This document shows, in pieces, positions 28,095 through 37,179 of a stretch of DNA of 64,000 nt. Source of the DNA: Sorangium aterium. Lineage in GTDB: Bacteria; Myxococcota_A; Polyangia; Polyangiales; Polyangiaceae. Position 1 is the stretch's first letter. Every line of letters begins with the position of its first letter. The notes beneath the pieces were generated by a model that saw only the letters and a list, made by a program, of their open reading frames with translations, had not been told where the DNA came from and searched no databases. The stretch spans positions 124,001 through 188,000 of the forward strand of contig NZ_JAQNDK010000005.1 in NCBI RefSeq assembly GCF_028368935.1, in the 5' to 3' direction. The position numbers and the translations under genes are program-made.

Positions 28095-29621
28095 CTACTT
28101 CATCCTCCCCGCCACCGTCCCGGCGCCCTGCCCCCCCACCCCGCCCTTCATCACCTCCGCCAGCCACTTCCCCGCGCCCGCGCACGTCCCCGCCGCGCTG
28201 ACCTCCCCTCCCCCGCCTCCCCCGCGCCGCGCGTACGGCCCTGCCACGATCGCCACGTCGCTCCCTCGCGCCGTCCACGCGATCGGCCCGAGCGCCGGCC
28301 GCCGTCTGCACGCCTTCCCGAAGCGCCGCTCGATCACCTTCCCCGCCTCTGCCGCATCGCCCGCGCTGTCGAACCGCAGCCGCCACGCGAGCGCGAACTC
28401 TTTCCGCGACGGGTCCTCCGGATCATCCCGCCGCACCACCGCGAACCGATCCCCTCCCCACCCCGCCGCCGCGCCGATCGCCGCGTCGCGGTGGGCATAC
28501 GCCGCGAACGCGATGCGCAGCGCCTGCTCGCCCATCACATCGTCGAAGACGACGCGGAACCCCGGGCCGAGCGCCGCGGCCGTCGGCACCGCCACCGCGA
28601 CGGCGGGCTCCCGCGCGGCGAGCTTCTCGGGGTGGAGCAGCTGCTCGGTGGTCTCCGGCAGCGCGCGCCAGACCGCATCCACCGAAGCCCAGCCGCCGTC
28701 CCGGCGCAGCGCCTGCACGAACGCGAAGCCGTCCGTGTACGGGGCGCCCAGCGACTCCTGCAGCACGAGCGGCGTGTCGCCCACGGACGACAGCGCCGTC
28801 GACATCGCCACGAGCTTCCGGAGCATCGACTCGTCGACCTGGAACGCCGAGCCGACCAGCACATCGAACATCGCGCTCATCGCCTCGCCCTCGACGAGCG
28901 CGTGTGTGGCCGCCAGACGATCGCTGTCGCCGAGCTTGAAATCGAGGAGCTTCCCCAGCGAGAAGCTCTGGTCCTGGAGCGCGTGGACGAGCTCGTGCGC
29001 CAGCGTCTCCTCGGCCTCGGCCTCGCTGAGATCGTCGACGAGGTACATCGTCGCGTCCTCCGGCTCGTAGAAGCCGGCGATGCGGCCCTCGAGCAGGCGG
29101 TACATCCCGGCGGTGAAGTCGTAATCGGCCGGGATGAGCTCGAGCGCCGCGAGCACCTCGCGCTGGTGATCGAGCACGCCCTCGGGGATCTCTCGCTCCA
29201 CGTGCGCGCGGACCCGCTCCAGGATCTGCCCGCGGGCGAGCACGCGGCTCCGCACATCGCGGCGCACTGGCAGGCCGCGCGCCTTCGCCACGCGCGCGAG
29301 CACGCGCGCGATCTCGCCGTCGCTCAGGCGAGCCGCGTCCTCGTCGAGCTCGCCCTCGTCGACCGGACTTGCTCCCCCAACCGGCCCAGGCGCGGCTGAT
29401 GCCGCAGGAAGCGCCGCAGCCGAGGCCTGCGCTCGCGGCGGCGCCGCAGGCGCGGCGGCCGGCGCGCACCCGCCAAGCACAGCCGCCCCGACCACCCCGA
29501 CCAGCCCACCCCCCCCGACCGGCCCCGCCGCCGCAAGCCCCGCCACCGCCACGAGCGCCGCGCCGCGCCCGCGGCCGCGGCCGCGCTTCGACGTTGCGCA
29601 TGCCGCGCGCGCCGCGCCCAT
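28095..29621 (-). CDS. Lipoprotein or secreted HExxH zinc metallopeptidase
   Basis: A 508-residue protein. ATG 29621 has AAGGAGGG 7 bases upstream and is preferred to the frame start at 29672. An Arg-rich N-terminus, a long hydrophobic Gly/Ala/Val segment ending in 'VLGGC' (possible lipobox) and a Pro/Ala linker precede the conserved part. The zinc site is 'ETLAHELVHALQDQSF' (HELVH), followed by 'DSDRLAATHALVEGEAMSAMFD', the glutamate-bearing helix of this peptidase group. 'YPADYDFTAGMYRLLEGRIAGFYEPED' comes before it. Similar myxobacterial and actinobacterial proteins are annotated as putative metallopeptidases of unknown substrate. It follows rpe closely, and both may be cotranscribed. The C-terminal third is Gly-rich and poorly conserved in character. 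Confidence 0.75.
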   Translation of the reverse strand: MGAARAACATSKRGRGRGRGAALVAVAGLAAAGPVGGGGLVGVVGAAVLGGCAPAAAPAAPPRAQASAAALPAASAAPGPVGGASPVDEGELDEDAARLSDGEIARVLARVAKARGLPVRRDVRSRVLARGQILERVRAHVEREIPEGVLDHQREVLAALELIPADYDFTAGMYRLLEGRIAGFYEPEDATMYLVDDLSEAEAEETLAHELVHALQDQSFSLGKLLDFKLGDSDRLAATHALVEGEAMSAMFDVLVGSAFQVDESMLRKLVAMSTALSSVGDTPLVLQESLGAPYTDGFAFVQALRRDGGWASVDAVWRALPETTEQLLHPEKLAAREPAVAVAVPTAAALGPGFRVVFDDVMGEQALRIAFAAYAHRDAAIGAAAGWGGDRFAVVRRDDPEDPSRKEFALAWRLRFDSAGDAAEAGKVIERRFGKACRRRPALGPIAWTARGSDVAIVAGPYARRGGGGGGEVSAAGTCAGAGKWLAEVMKGGVGGQGAGTVAGRMK

Positions 29622-29668
29622 CTCACAGCCCTCCTTGCCCGCCGCGGCAGTGTCCTCGACGCGCCGGG

Positions 29669-30382
29669 TCACGACGGCTCCCCGCCGGGCGCGCGGAGCG
29701 TGCGGATCGCCTCGGCATAACGCGCCACGCGCGCGTCGAACGGCAGATCCTCGTCCCGCGCCACCGCGCCGAACACCGCCGAGCCCGCGACGAGCGCCCG
29801 TGCCCCGGCGGCGATGACCTGCCCGGCGGTCGACGGGGCGACGCCGCCGTCGACCTCGAGCGCGATGTCCAGGCCTGCCTGGTCGATCGTCCGGCGCAGG
29901 CTCCGCAGCTTCGTGAGCGCCTCCGGGATGAACCGCTGGCCGCCGAACCCGGGGTTGACGCTCATCACCAGCACCAGACCGATATCCGCCATCACGTGCC
30001 GGATCGACTCCTCCGGCGTGTGGGGGTTCAGCACGACGCCCGGGCTCGCGCCTGCGTCCCTGATCTGCTGGAGCGTCCGGTGCAGGTGAGGCGACGCCTC
30101 GACGTGGACCGAGATGCGATTGGCGCCGGCGGCCGCGAATTCCGCGACGTAGCGCTCGGGCTCGACGATCATCAGGTGGACATCGAGGGGAAGACGCGTC
30201 GCGGCGCGGACCGCGCGAACCACGAGCGGCCCGATCGTGATGTTTGGCACAAACCGGCCATCCATCACGTCGACGTGGATCCAGTCGGCGCCGGCGGCCT
30301 CAGCGGCCCGTACTTCCTCGGCGAGACGACCGAAGTCAGCCGACAGGATCGACGGAGCGACGATGATTTTCTCGTGACGCAC
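29669..30382 (-). CDS. rpe: Ribulose-phosphate 3-epimerase
   Basis: A 237-residue TIM-barrel enzyme of the pentose-phosphate pathway that interconverts ribulose-5-phosphate and xylulose-5-phosphate. Family signatures are complete: '[14 protein letters not shown]', '[20 protein letters not shown]', '[12 protein letters not shown]', '[18 protein letters not shown]' and 'LEVDGGV'. The metal-binding His and Asp residues are present. The length is slightly above the usual 220-225 because of a short C-terminal tail. The gene precedes the metallopeptidase gene on the same strand. Confidence 0.97.
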   Translation of the reverse strand: MRHEKIIVAPSILSADFGRLAEEVRAAEAAGADWIHVDVMDGRFVPNITIGPLVVRAVRAATRLPLDVHLMIVEPERYVAEFAAAGANRISVHVEASPHLHRTLQQIRDAGASPGVVLNPHTPEESIRHVMADIGLVLVMSVNPGFGGQRFIPEALTKLRSLRRTIDQAGLDIALEVDGGVAPSTAGQVIAAGARALVAGSAVFGAVARDEDLPFDARVARYAEAIRTLRAPGGEPS

Positions 30383-30558
30383 AGGGTAGCGCTAGCAGGC
30401 GTGACGCGCGGCGGCTAGCCGAGCATCCCACGAGCGCGCTTACGGGGAGGCCGGCGCGGCTGCTAGGCTGCGCAGGGTCTTCGCGACGCGTTCGTGTCGT
30501 GTGCGCGGACGCGGCAGATCGAGGGCAGGGGATCCGAACCGTTCGAGTGAGGTGATGC

Positions 30559-30993
30559 ATGGAGACACGGCCGCTGACGAAGCCCGACTACGACCGGATC
30601 GTGGGCGAGATCGATCGGTGGTGGGCAGGCCCGACCAGCGCGCTCGCGCACCCGATCTTCTTCTACGAGCTCGGCAGGCTCGCGCGCGTGGTCGAGGATC
30701 GCGGGCTGCTCGTCGGCTTCCTGCTCGGGTTCAGGTGCCCGGACGCGGCGGTCGGGTACGTGCACCTCGTCGGCATTCACCCGGACTATCGCCGCCGCGG
30801 CGTCGGCAGGATGCTCTACGCGGCGTTCGAGGAGGACTGCCGCCGCGAGGGCTGCCGGCAGCTCAAGGCGATCACGACGCTGGGCAACGAGGGCTCCGTG
30901 CGCTTCCACGCCGCGGTCGGCTGGTCGGCGGCCGAGGTCGAGGACTACGCCGGGCCTGGGCGTCCGCGGATCGTGTTCACCAAGGACCTCTAG
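30559..30993 (+). CDS. GNAT-family N-acetyltransferase
   Basis: A 144-residue single GNAT domain. Motif A, 'GYVHLVGIHPDYRRRGVGRMLYAAFEEDCRREGC', contains the acetyl-CoA pyrophosphate-binding R/Q-x-x-G-x-G/A pattern (RRRGVGRM), followed by 'ITTLGNEGSVRFHAAVGW', typical of motif B. The substrate is unknown; relatives acetylate small amines or protein N-termini. It stands alone, divergent from rpe, with GAGGTGATGC just before the ATG. Confidence 0.85.
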   Translation: METRPLTKPDYDRIVGEIDRWWAGPTSALAHPIFFYELGRLARVVEDRGLLVGFLLGFRCPDAAVGYVHLVGIHPDYRRRGVGRMLYAAFEEDCRREGCRQLKAITTLGNEGSVRFHAAVGWSAAEVEDYAGPGRPRIVFTKDL

Positions 30994-31177
30994 TGCGGCC
31001 TCTGGTGCAGATCGCGCGGAGCACGCTCGTGTTGCGGCGTACGCTCTCGACGGGGTACATCTCCTCGGAACCGCGAGGTGGAGCGATGCGAGAAGGCGGG
31101 CATGTTCGCGACGTGGTGGTAGGCGTTGTCGGGTCAGCCGACAGGACGGTCGCCGCGGGCGCCCTCGGTGCATCCAG

Positions 31178-31681
31178 GTGAGCCATCCCCCTGCGCTGAT
31201 CACGCAGCTGCGCGAGATCGGGCTGTTCGGAGGCCTGGGCGACCACGTCCTCCAGGGCCTCGCCGACACGCTGGAGCTGCTCGATCTGGAGCCGGGCGCC
31301 GTCGCCTTTCGCGAGGGCGACAGCGGCCGCGAGATGTTCGTGCTGCTCTCGGGCGAGATGGAAGTGCTCAAGCGGTCGAAGCGCGACGTCGAGGCGCGCG
31401 TCGCGATCCTCGGGCCGAACGACTGGTTCGGCGAGATGTCGATCCTCGACGTGATGCCCCGCTCGGCGACCGTCCGGGCGATCGCACCGTCGCGCTTGCT
31501 GCGTGTCACCGCGCACGATCTCGACACGCTCTACCGGCGCGATCTCAAATCGTACACGCTGCTGGTGCTGAACATCGCGCGCGAGATGTCGCGCCGCCTT
31601 CGCGTGGCGGACAGCCTGCTCGCCGAGCTGGTAGCGAACATGCTCGACGAGTACGCGCGGCCACGGCGACCGGCGATCTGA
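31178..31681 (+). CDS. Cyclic-nucleotide-binding (CRP-type sensory) domain protein
   Basis: A 167-residue stand-alone cNMP-binding beta-roll: 'LEPGAVAFREGDSGREMFVLLSGEMEV', then the phosphate-binding-cassette region 'LGPNDWFGEMSILDVMPRSATVRA', with the R-S-A-T core needed to hold cyclic nucleotide phosphate. A C-terminal helix ('LNIAREMSRRLRVADSLLAEL') follows, but no helix-turn-helix is seen, so it is not a DNA-binding CRP. It may signal by protein-protein contact. The start is GTG 31178. Its partner is unknown. Confidence 0.82.
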   Translation: MSHPPALITQLREIGLFGGLGDHVLQGLADTLELLDLEPGAVAFREGDSGREMFVLLSGEMEVLKRSKRDVEARVAILGPNDWFGEMSILDVMPRSATVRAIAPSRLLRVTAHDLDTLYRRDLKSYTLLVLNIAREMSRRLRVADSLLAELVANMLDEYARPRRPAI

Positions 31682-31746
31682 GCCGGCGCCGCCGCGTCAG
31701 CCGACGTCGAGCGCTCTGCCGGCGGGCGCCGGGCCCATCCGTCGCC

Positions 31747-32214
31747 TCATCCGCCGTCTGGACCGATCGCTCCACCGCCGCCGGCTTCGCCACCCGCGCC
31801 CCCGGCGTCGCCCCCCGCGCCGCCTGCACCACCGCTGCCGGCTTCGCCACCGGCGCCGGCTTCGCCGCCTGCGTCGCCCGCACCACCGTCGTTGGTTTTG
31901 CCACCCGCGCCGCCCGCACCACCGCTGCCGGCTGGGCTGGTCGGTTCGCCCCCTGTGCTGGTTGAGCCGGTGCTAGCACCGGACCCGGTGCTGCTACCGG
32001 CCCCGGTCGGACCGCCCGCGTCTGGCAGCAAGCCACCGCCGCCCGTGCCTTGCTCTTGTCCTGGATCACCGGCGGCGACGCCCCCTCCTGCGCCGGTCGC
32101 GCCGAGGTCGTCGCAATCGCACCCGATGCCCCCCTCGGCGGGAGGCTCAGGTTGTGGATTGAAGACACAGCCCGCGAGGACGACCCCGAACACAAGGACG
32201 ACAAGCTGGCGCAT
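31747..32214 (-). CDS. Gly/Ala-rich lipoprotein with FNPQPEPP motif (paralogue 1)
   Basis: Starting at the ATG encoding 'MRQLVVLVFGVVLAGC' (32214), the product is about 155 residues. It has a lipoprotein signal with lipobox LAGC, then 'VFNPQPEPP', a short acidic/Cys segment (GCDCDD) and an almost pure Gly/Ala/Ser/Thr repeat tail of GGAGG and TGS type. The next gene on this strand encodes a paralogue with the same 'FNPQPEPP' right after the lipid-anchored cysteine. It is probably exposed on the outer membrane. Function is unknown. The low-complexity tail resembles a flexible tether. Confidence 0.75.
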   Translation of the reverse strand: MRQLVVLVFGVVLAGCVFNPQPEPPAEGGIGCDCDDLGATGAGGGVAAGDPGQEQGTGGGGLLPDAGGPTGAGSSTGSGASTGSTSTGGEPTSPAGSGGAGGAGGKTNDGGAGDAGGEAGAGGEAGSGGAGGAGGDAGGAGGEAGGGGAIGPDGG

Positions 32215-32372
32215 AAGCTCCCTCCTCATAGCACCCTGCGCATCTCCCCGCCCGCTTGCGCGGCGCTCTCGTCCGCGGGAACGCTGCTGCGTCGAGCGCG
32301 ATCCGTCGGCTGCTTCTCGCTCGCTTCTACCGCCGGGCCGACGCCGCCGTCACACCCGGGCCGCGTGCTCGT

Positions 32373-32753
32373 TCAGCCGCATTCCACTGCTCCAGCGCCT
32401 CCAGCGCCCCCGACACCGCAGGGCTCGCCGCCCGCGCCACCCTGACCGCCCGCGCCACCCTGACCACCCGCGCCGCCCTGACCGCCCGCGCCGCCCTCGC
32501 CCCCTCCGGCACCGCCCTGAGCGCCCGCGCCGCCCGCTGCGCCCCCATCGCCACCGCCCGCGGCCTCGCCGCTGCCAGTGCTGGTCCCTGCCGCTGCGTT
32601 GCCGGCGCCCGTGCCACCCGAACCCGAGCTGCCGACCGCCGCGCCGGTCGTCGATGACGCCGTGGTGGAGGGATCCTGAAACGGCGGTTCAGGCTGCGGG
32701 TTGAACGAGCATCCAACCGCGAGGAGCAGGGCGAGGAACAGCAGGCTTCGCAT
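32373..32753 (-). CDS. Gly-rich lipoprotein with FNPQPEPP motif (paralogue 2)
   Basis: From ATG 32753 the product has about 126 residues: signal 'MRSLLFLALLLAVGC' with lipobox AVGC, then 'SFNPQPEPP', a Ser/Thr-rich spacer and a Gly-rich tail with exact GGAGGQ hexapeptide repeats. It is a tandem paralogue of the gene at 31747-32214. The shared octapeptide straight after the lipid cysteine, against otherwise divergent tails, suggests the motif is functional. Nothing else is known. Confidence 0.75.
   Translation of the reverse strand: MRSLLFLALLLAVGCSFNPQPEPPFQDPSTTASSTTGAAVGSSGSGGTGAGNAAAGTSTGSGEAAGGGDGGAAGGAGAQGGAGGGEGGAGGQGGAGGQGGAGGQGGAGGEPCGVGGAGGAGAVECG
32431..32502. repeat. Four 18-bp tandem repeats encoding GGAGGQ
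   Basis: Units of 18 bp start at 32431, 32449, 32467 and 32485, differing at one to three positions. On the minus strand they encode the GGQGGA/GGAGGQ repeats in the tail of the second Gly-rich lipoprotein. Copy number is likely to vary by slippage. Confidence 0.8.
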
Positions 32754-32971
32754 GGCGGGTGCACCGAGTATGGCAATCAACATGCCACGTGAAAATAGCC
32801 GAAAAGCGCCTCGATCGCTTCGCTGTCGACGCGGTGCTCAGGCACACTCTGGCACGCCGCTCGGGCGGAGGGATCCGACACTTCCCTCCGCGCCGCGACC
32901 TGCGCGGACCCGTCCGCTGCAGGGCGTCCCCCTGGTGTCCACGGCGGCAGCTCGCGGTATCGTGCGGCGTG

Positions 32972-33667
32972 ATGTCGGAAGACCTGGGGAACGTCGCGTC
33001 GCGGCTCGAAGAGGTGCGGCGCCGGATCGCGAGCGCCGTCGCGCGGGCAGGGCGCGGGCCAGAGGAGGTCCGGCTCATCGCCGTATCCAAGGGGAAGCCC
33101 GCCGAGGCCATCCGCGCCGCCTACGCCGCCGGGCAGCGCGATTTCGGCGAGAACTACGCGCAGGAGCTCGTCGAAAAGGCCGAGGCGCTCGCCGATCTCG
33201 ACGGGCTCGTGTGGCACGCCATCGGCCAGCTCCAGAGGAACAAGGCGAAGCTCGTCGCGCGCGCGGCGCACGTCGTGCAGTCGGTCGACCGGGAGGAGCT
33301 CGCCGTGGAGCTCGATCGGCGCGCAGCCGCGCTCAATCGCACCCTGGACGTCCTGCTCGAGGTGAACGTCGGCGGCGAAGCCTCGAAGGGCGGCTGCGCC
33401 CCCGGCGATTTCGCGCCGCTCCTCGGTGCGATCGCCCGGTGCGCCCACCTCCGGCCGATCGGCCTCATGACCATCGCGCCGTTCCTCGAGGACCCGAACG
33501 ACGTCCGGCCGTTCTTCGCGCAGCTGCGCGCCCTGCGCGACGCGCACGGCGGCCGGGCCGCGCTGCCCGAGCTCTCGATGGGCATGTCTCACGATTTCGA
33601 GGCAGCCATCGCGGAAGGCGCGACGTGGGTCCGCGTCGGCACCGCCATCTTCGGAGCCCGCGGATGA
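32972..33667 (+). CDS. yggS: YggS/PROSC-family PLP homeostasis protein
   Basis: A 231-residue PLP-binding TIM-barrel protein. The PLP-lysine motif 'LIAVSKGKPAEAIRAAYAAGQRDFGENYAQEL', 'HAIGQLQRNKAK' and 'LPELSMGMSHDFEAAIAEGATWVRVGTAIFGAR' are diagnostic. It buffers pyridoxal phosphate and affects amino-acid and B6 balance; no enzymatic activity is known for the family. ATG 32972 is chosen; a GTG directly before it is an alternative. Its stop overlaps the next gene by 4 bp, so it heads an operon with a TlpA-like protein and rarA. Confidence 0.95.
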   Translation: MSEDLGNVASRLEEVRRRIASAVARAGRGPEEVRLIAVSKGKPAEAIRAAYAAGQRDFGENYAQELVEKAEALADLDGLVWHAIGQLQRNKAKLVARAAHVVQSVDREELAVELDRRAAALNRTLDVLLEVNVGGEASKGGCAPGDFAPLLGAIARCAHLRPIGLMTIAPFLEDPNDVRPFFAQLRALRDAHGGRAALPELSMGMSHDFEAAIAEGATWVRVGTAIFGARG

Positions 33668-34248
33668 CGGCGAGGTCCGCCGCGTCGCGCCTCGGCTCGG
33701 CCATCCCTGCCGGCGCCGCCGCGCGCGGCGCCACGTTGGCCACGTGCGCGCTGCTCGCGCTCGGGTGCGGGCCGGGCGCGATGCCCGCGTCGGTGCGCCA
33801 CCCGCTCGTCGGCAGCGCCGCGCCGGAGTTCCACGCAGAGTCCACGGCGGCGGTCACCGTTGGCGTCCCCGGCACGCGGAGGACGCGGGTCACCGTGATC
33901 GACTTCTGGGCGTCCTGGTGCCCGTCGTGCAGCCGGACCATGCCCGCGCTCGACCGGCTCTGGCGCGAGCGCAAGGCGGACGGGGTGGCCGTGATCGGCG
34001 TGAACGTCGACGACTCGGAGGCCGCCGCGGAGGCCGCCGCCTACGAGCTCGGCGCGACGTTTCCCATCGTCGCGGATCTCGATCAGCGGCTCACCGGGAC
34101 CTACGGCGTCGCGCAGGTCCCCCTCACGTTCGTGGTCGACGGCGCGGGCACCGTGCGCTGGGTCGGCCACGATCCGGCGAGCGCGCGCCGCGCCGTCGAG
34201 GTCCTCCTCTCGGAGCGCCCCGCGGGGGCGCGGTCGGTCTTCGAATGA
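33664..34248 (+). CDS. TlpA/ResA-like thioredoxin-fold lipoprotein
   Basis: A 194-residue extracytoplasmic thiol-disulfide protein. A long N-terminal signal ends in 'LLALGCG' (lipobox, about Cys35). The AlkC/TSA-Redoxin domain shows 'VIDFWASWCPSCSRTMPALDRLW' with a redox-active W-C-P-S-C, and 'YGVAQVPLTFVVDGAGTVRWVGHD' with the cis-Pro loop (V-P). TlpA/ResA proteins reduce apocytochrome c or other envelope disulfides. A role in the cytochrome c maturation encoded at 44-47 kb is possible but not shown. Start and stop both overlap neighbours by 4 bp. Confidence 0.88.
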   Translation: MTARSAASRLGSAIPAGAAARGATLATCALLALGCGPGAMPASVRHPLVGSAAPEFHAESTAAVTVGVPGTRRTRVTVIDFWASWCPSCSRTMPALDRLWRERKADGVAVIGVNVDDSEAAAEAAAYELGATFPIVADLDQRLTGTYGVAQVPLTFVVDGAGTVRWVGHDPASARRAVEVLLSERPAGARSVFE

Positions 34249-35636
34249 GCGCGCCCCGGGGCGGCGGCGGCGGCGCGCGACGGCGGCCCGCGGGCGACGA
34301 GCCGACGCTCTTCGACGCCGCCCGGCAGCGGGAGCCCGAGCTCAGGGGCACGGTGCCCCTCGCCGAGCGCATGCGCCCGCGCTCGCTCGAGGACATGATC
34401 GGCCAGGGCCACCTCCTCGGCGAGGGCAAGCTGCTCGCGCGCGCGATCGCGGCCGACCGGATCCCCTCCATGATCCTGTGGGGCCCTCCGGGCGCCGGAA
34501 AGACCACGCTGGCGCGCGTCGTCGCGCACACGACGAACGCCCGCTTCGTCCCCTTCAACGCCGTGCTGGGCGGCGTGCCGGAGCTCCGCGAGATCCTCGC
34601 CCAGGCGCGCACCGCGCGGTCTTACGAGGGCAAGCGGACGATCCTGTTCGTCGACGAGATCCACCGCTTCAACAAGGCCCAGCAGGACGCCTTCCTCCCG
34701 CACGTCGAGGACGGGACGATCACGCTCATCGGGGCGACCACCGAGAACCCCTCGTTCGCGGTCAACGCGCCGCTCCTCTCCCGTTGCAAGGTCTTCCGGC
34801 TCCAGGGCCTCGGCGCTTCGGAGCTCGTCGAGCTCCTGCGCCGCGCCCTCGAGTCGCCCGCCGGGCTCGCCGGCGCGATCGCCGCCGACGACGACGCGCT
34901 CTCGGCGATCGCGGCGCTCGCGCAGGGCGACGCGCGCAGGGCGCTCACCACGCTGGAGATCGCCGCGGACGAGGCGGCGCGCGCGGGCGCCCCCACGATC
35001 ACGCGCGAGCTCATCGCCGGCGCGGGCGAGCACAAGACGCTGCTCTACGACAAGGCCGGCGAGGAGCACTACAACGTCATCAGCGCCTTCATCAAGTCGA
35101 TGCGCGGCTCCGATCCCGACGCCGCCATCTACTGGCTGATGCGCATGATCGAGGCCGGCGACGACCCGCTCTTCCTGCTGCGCCGGATGATGATCTTCGC
35201 CTCCGAGGACATCGGCAACGCCGACCCGCGCGCGCTGGAGATCGCCGTCGCTGCCGACGCCGCGTTCCGGCGCATGGGGATGCCGGAGGGGCTCTACCCG
35301 CTCACGCAGGCGGCGCTCTACCTCGCCACGGCCCCCAAATCGAACGCCTGCAAGACCGCCTGGCAGTCGGCGCAGGCCGCCGTGCGCGAGCACGGCGCGC
35401 TCCCGGTCCCGCTCACGCTGCGCAACGCCGTCACGCGGCTGATGCGCGACGAGGGCTACGGCGAAGGCTACCGCTACGCGCACGACGAGCCGGGCGGCGT
35501 CGCGCAGGGCGAGGCCTACCTCCCCGAGCCGCTCGCGGGCAGCCGGTTCTACGAGCCGACCGACCGCGGCTACGAGCGGACCATCGGCGAGCGCCTCCGC
35601 CGGATCCGCGGCGAGGGGGAGGGCGAGGGCGGCTGA
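34245..35636 (+). CDS. rarA: Replication-associated recombination protein A (MgsA/WRNIP1 AAA+ ATPase)
   Basis: A 463-residue AAA+ ATPase of the RarA family: 'LAERMRPRSLEDMIGQGHLLGEGKLL', Walker A GPPGAGKTT, Walker B 'ILFVDEIHRFNKAQQDAFLPHVEDG', sensor 1 'LIGATTENPSFAVNAPLLSR', and the family-specific C-terminus 'MRGSDPDAAIYWLMRMIEAGDDPLFLLRRMMIFASEDIGNADP'. It acts at stalled replication forks with SSB and RecA. Its start overlaps the preceding gene. An additional Gly/Arg-rich stretch of about 20 residues precedes the usual start. Confidence 0.96.
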   Translation: MSAPRGGGGGARRRPAGDEPTLFDAARQREPELRGTVPLAERMRPRSLEDMIGQGHLLGEGKLLARAIAADRIPSMILWGPPGAGKTTLARVVAHTTNARFVPFNAVLGGVPELREILAQARTARSYEGKRTILFVDEIHRFNKAQQDAFLPHVEDGTITLIGATTENPSFAVNAPLLSRCKVFRLQGLGASELVELLRRALESPAGLAGAIAADDDALSAIAALAQGDARRALTTLEIAADEAARAGAPTITRELIAGAGEHKTLLYDKAGEEHYNVISAFIKSMRGSDPDAAIYWLMRMIEAGDDPLFLLRRMMIFASEDIGNADPRALEIAVAADAAFRRMGMPEGLYPLTQAALYLATAPKSNACKTAWQSAQAAVREHGALPVPLTLRNAVTRLMRDEGYGEGYRYAHDEPGGVAQGEAYLPEPLAGSRFYEPTDRGYERTIGERLRRIRGEGEGEGG

Positions 35637-35665
35637 GGCGCGGCGCCGGCCCAGCCGTCAGGGCG

Positions 35666-35998
35666 TCACGCGTCGTCGTCGTCGCCGCCGCCCGCGCCGG
35701 CGAGCGCCTGCTGGAGCTCGCTCAGCGCGTGCTGATCTCCCTTGCTGCGCGCGACCCCGATGCCGTCGGCCAGCCACGCGCGTCCCTCGTCGAGGCGGCC
35801 CGCCTTCACCAGCGTCGTCCCGCACATGAGGTACATCGGCACGTACGTCGGCTCTATCGCCCGGAGCGCGACGAACGTGGCGAGCGCGTCGTCGTGGCGG
35901 CCTTGCCCCGCGTACTCCAGCGCGAGCGCGTACCAGTGGAATGGATCCTTCGACCCGTCCCGGGTCATCTTCTCGAGCATCAGCAGCCGCTTGCTCAC
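35666..35998 (-). CDS. Small tetratricopeptide-repeat protein
   Basis: A 110-residue protein with two or three TPR-like helical hairpins: '[25 protein letters not shown]' and '[28 protein letters not shown]'. It ends in a Gly/Asp-rich tail. There is no signal peptide. It overlaps the end of hpt by 4 bp and is therefore translationally coupled to it. TPR proteins of this size usually act as interaction adaptors; the partner is unknown. Confidence 0.8.
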   Translation of the reverse strand: MSKRLLMLEKMTRDGSKDPFHWYALALEYAGQGRHDDALATFVALRAIEPTYVPMYLMCGTTLVKAGRLDEGRAWLADGIGVARSKGDQHALSELQQALAGAGGGDDDDA

Positions 35999-36516
35999 GT
36001 CGCCTCCACAACGCCGATGAACGGCAGGTTCCGATAGCGCTCGGCCCAGTCGAGCCCGTAGCCGACCACGAATTTGTCCTCGATCGTGAAGCCCAGGTAG
36101 TCGATCGGCACCTCGACCCGCGCGCGCGCCGGCTTGTGCAGGAGCGCGCAGACCTTGACGCTGTTCGGCATCCTCGTGCGGAAGAGCTGGAGCAAGTGCG
36201 AGATCGTGAGGCCCGTATCCACGATGTCCTCGATGAGGAGGATGTCCTCACCCTCGATCGGGCGGGTGAGGTCCTGCGTGATCTGCACGACGCCGGTCGA
36301 GGCCGTGCCCTCGCCGTAGCTGCGCACGCCGAGGAACTCGATGCGCACCGGCAGGTCGATGTGGCGCGCGATGTCGGCGGTGAACACGAAGCTCCCCTTG
36401 AGCACCGAGACGAGCACGAGCCGGCGCTCCGCGTAGTCCCGGGTGATCTGCGCGCCGAGGTCGCGCACGCGAGCGCCGATCTGTTCGGCGGACAGGAGCG
36501 TCCGGACATTCGCCAT
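35995..36516 (-). CDS. hpt: Hypoxanthine(-guanine) phosphoribosyltransferase
   Basis: A 173-residue type I PRTase for purine salvage. The PRPP loop '[21 protein letters not shown]', the '[16 protein letters not shown]' motif, the flexible-loop region '[12 protein letters not shown]' and the base-binding '[22 protein letters not shown]' are all present. The ATG at 36516 gives the standard family length; longer upstream frames are spurious. It is divergent from the thioesterase gene. Confidence 0.96.
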   Translation of the reverse strand: MANVRTLLSAEQIGARVRDLGAQITRDYAERRLVLVSVLKGSFVFTADIARHIDLPVRIEFLGVRSYGEGTASTGVVQITQDLTRPIEGEDILLIEDIVDTGLTISHLLQLFRTRMPNSVKVCALLHKPARARVEVPIDYLGFTIEDKFVVGYGLDWAERYRNLPFIGVVEAT

Positions 36517-36667
36517 GCCGCCCGCTAACATCGCGGCGCCCGCGCCACCAGCGCCGAGGCGGGCCCGCCGTCGCCGCGCGCCGCGATCCCATGCCGTGCA
36601 GAAGATGTCGCGCGGTCGCTCTGCTGCTGCCCGGGTCGAAACTGGGTTAGTCTCTGCGCCTTCCGCG

Positions 36668-37114
36668 ATGCCGCTCCCCTCTCTGCCCGACGCGCCCCCG
36701 CACCTCACCTCGCGCACGCCCCTGGCCGTCCGCTTCTGCGAGACGGATCTCATGGGCATCGTCCACCACGCGAACTACGTCATCTACCTGGAGGCTGGCC
36801 GCATCGACTGGCTGAAGCGCCGCGGCCTCTCCTACGAGGAGATGGTGCGGCGCGACCTTCACCTCGCCGTCGCGGAGCTGCGGATCAAGTACCGCCAGGC
36901 CGCGCGGTTCGGCGACGAGCTCGTGATCGAGACGACCTGCCGCGAGGTCCAGCGGGTCACCGCGCGCTTCAGCTACCGGATCCTCCGGGGCGAGGACGTG
37001 ATCTGCGACGGCGACATCCTCCTCGCGTGCCTGGGCTCGAACCTGACGCTGACGCGGATCCCGGACGACATCGTCCAGCTCCTGGCGAGCCACGAGACGG
37101 CGGCCGATCGCTAG
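36668..37114 (+). CDS. Hotdog-fold acyl-CoA thioesterase (YbgC/4HBT family)
   Basis: A 148-residue thioesterase. The 4HBT/YbgC active-site segment '[29 protein letters not shown]' has the catalytic Asp (in E-T-D) and the H-H-A-N-Y core. '[26 protein letters not shown]' follows as in the family. It hydrolyses short-chain acyl-CoA or 4-hydroxybenzoyl-type thioesters, and YbgC proteins associate with the Tol-Pal envelope system. No tol genes are nearby. It is convergent with the next gene. Confidence 0.9.
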   Translation: MPLPSLPDAPPHLTSRTPLAVRFCETDLMGIVHHANYVIYLEAGRIDWLKRRGLSYEEMVRRDLHLAVAELRIKYRQAARFGDELVIETTCREVQRVTARFSYRILRGEDVICDGDILLACLGSNLTLTRIPDDIVQLLASHETAADR

Positions 37115-37132
37115 GGCAGGGGACGCCGACCT

Positions 37133-37179
37133 CGCTTCAGCCGCCGTCCGCCGCCCCGCTTCAGCCGCCGTCCGCCGCC
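37133..37179. repeat. 24-bp tandem duplication at a gene's 3' end
   Basis: CGCTTCAGCCGCCGTCCGCC plus three more bases occurs at 37133-37155 and again at 37157-37179 (period 24). The right-hand copy contains the stop codon of the minus-strand gene that ends at 37161. The left copy lies just beyond it and carries a duplicate of the last codons and stop. Confidence 0.7.

Noticed and set aside
30336-31527. Minus-strand frames of 74 and 354 residues opposite the GNAT and cNMP-binding genes
   Set aside because: Both are antisense to well-supported genes and have no motifs.
32778-32795. CCACGTGAAAA as a degenerate parS
   Set aside because: About 10 of 16 positions match the consensus, within what chance gives in this composition.
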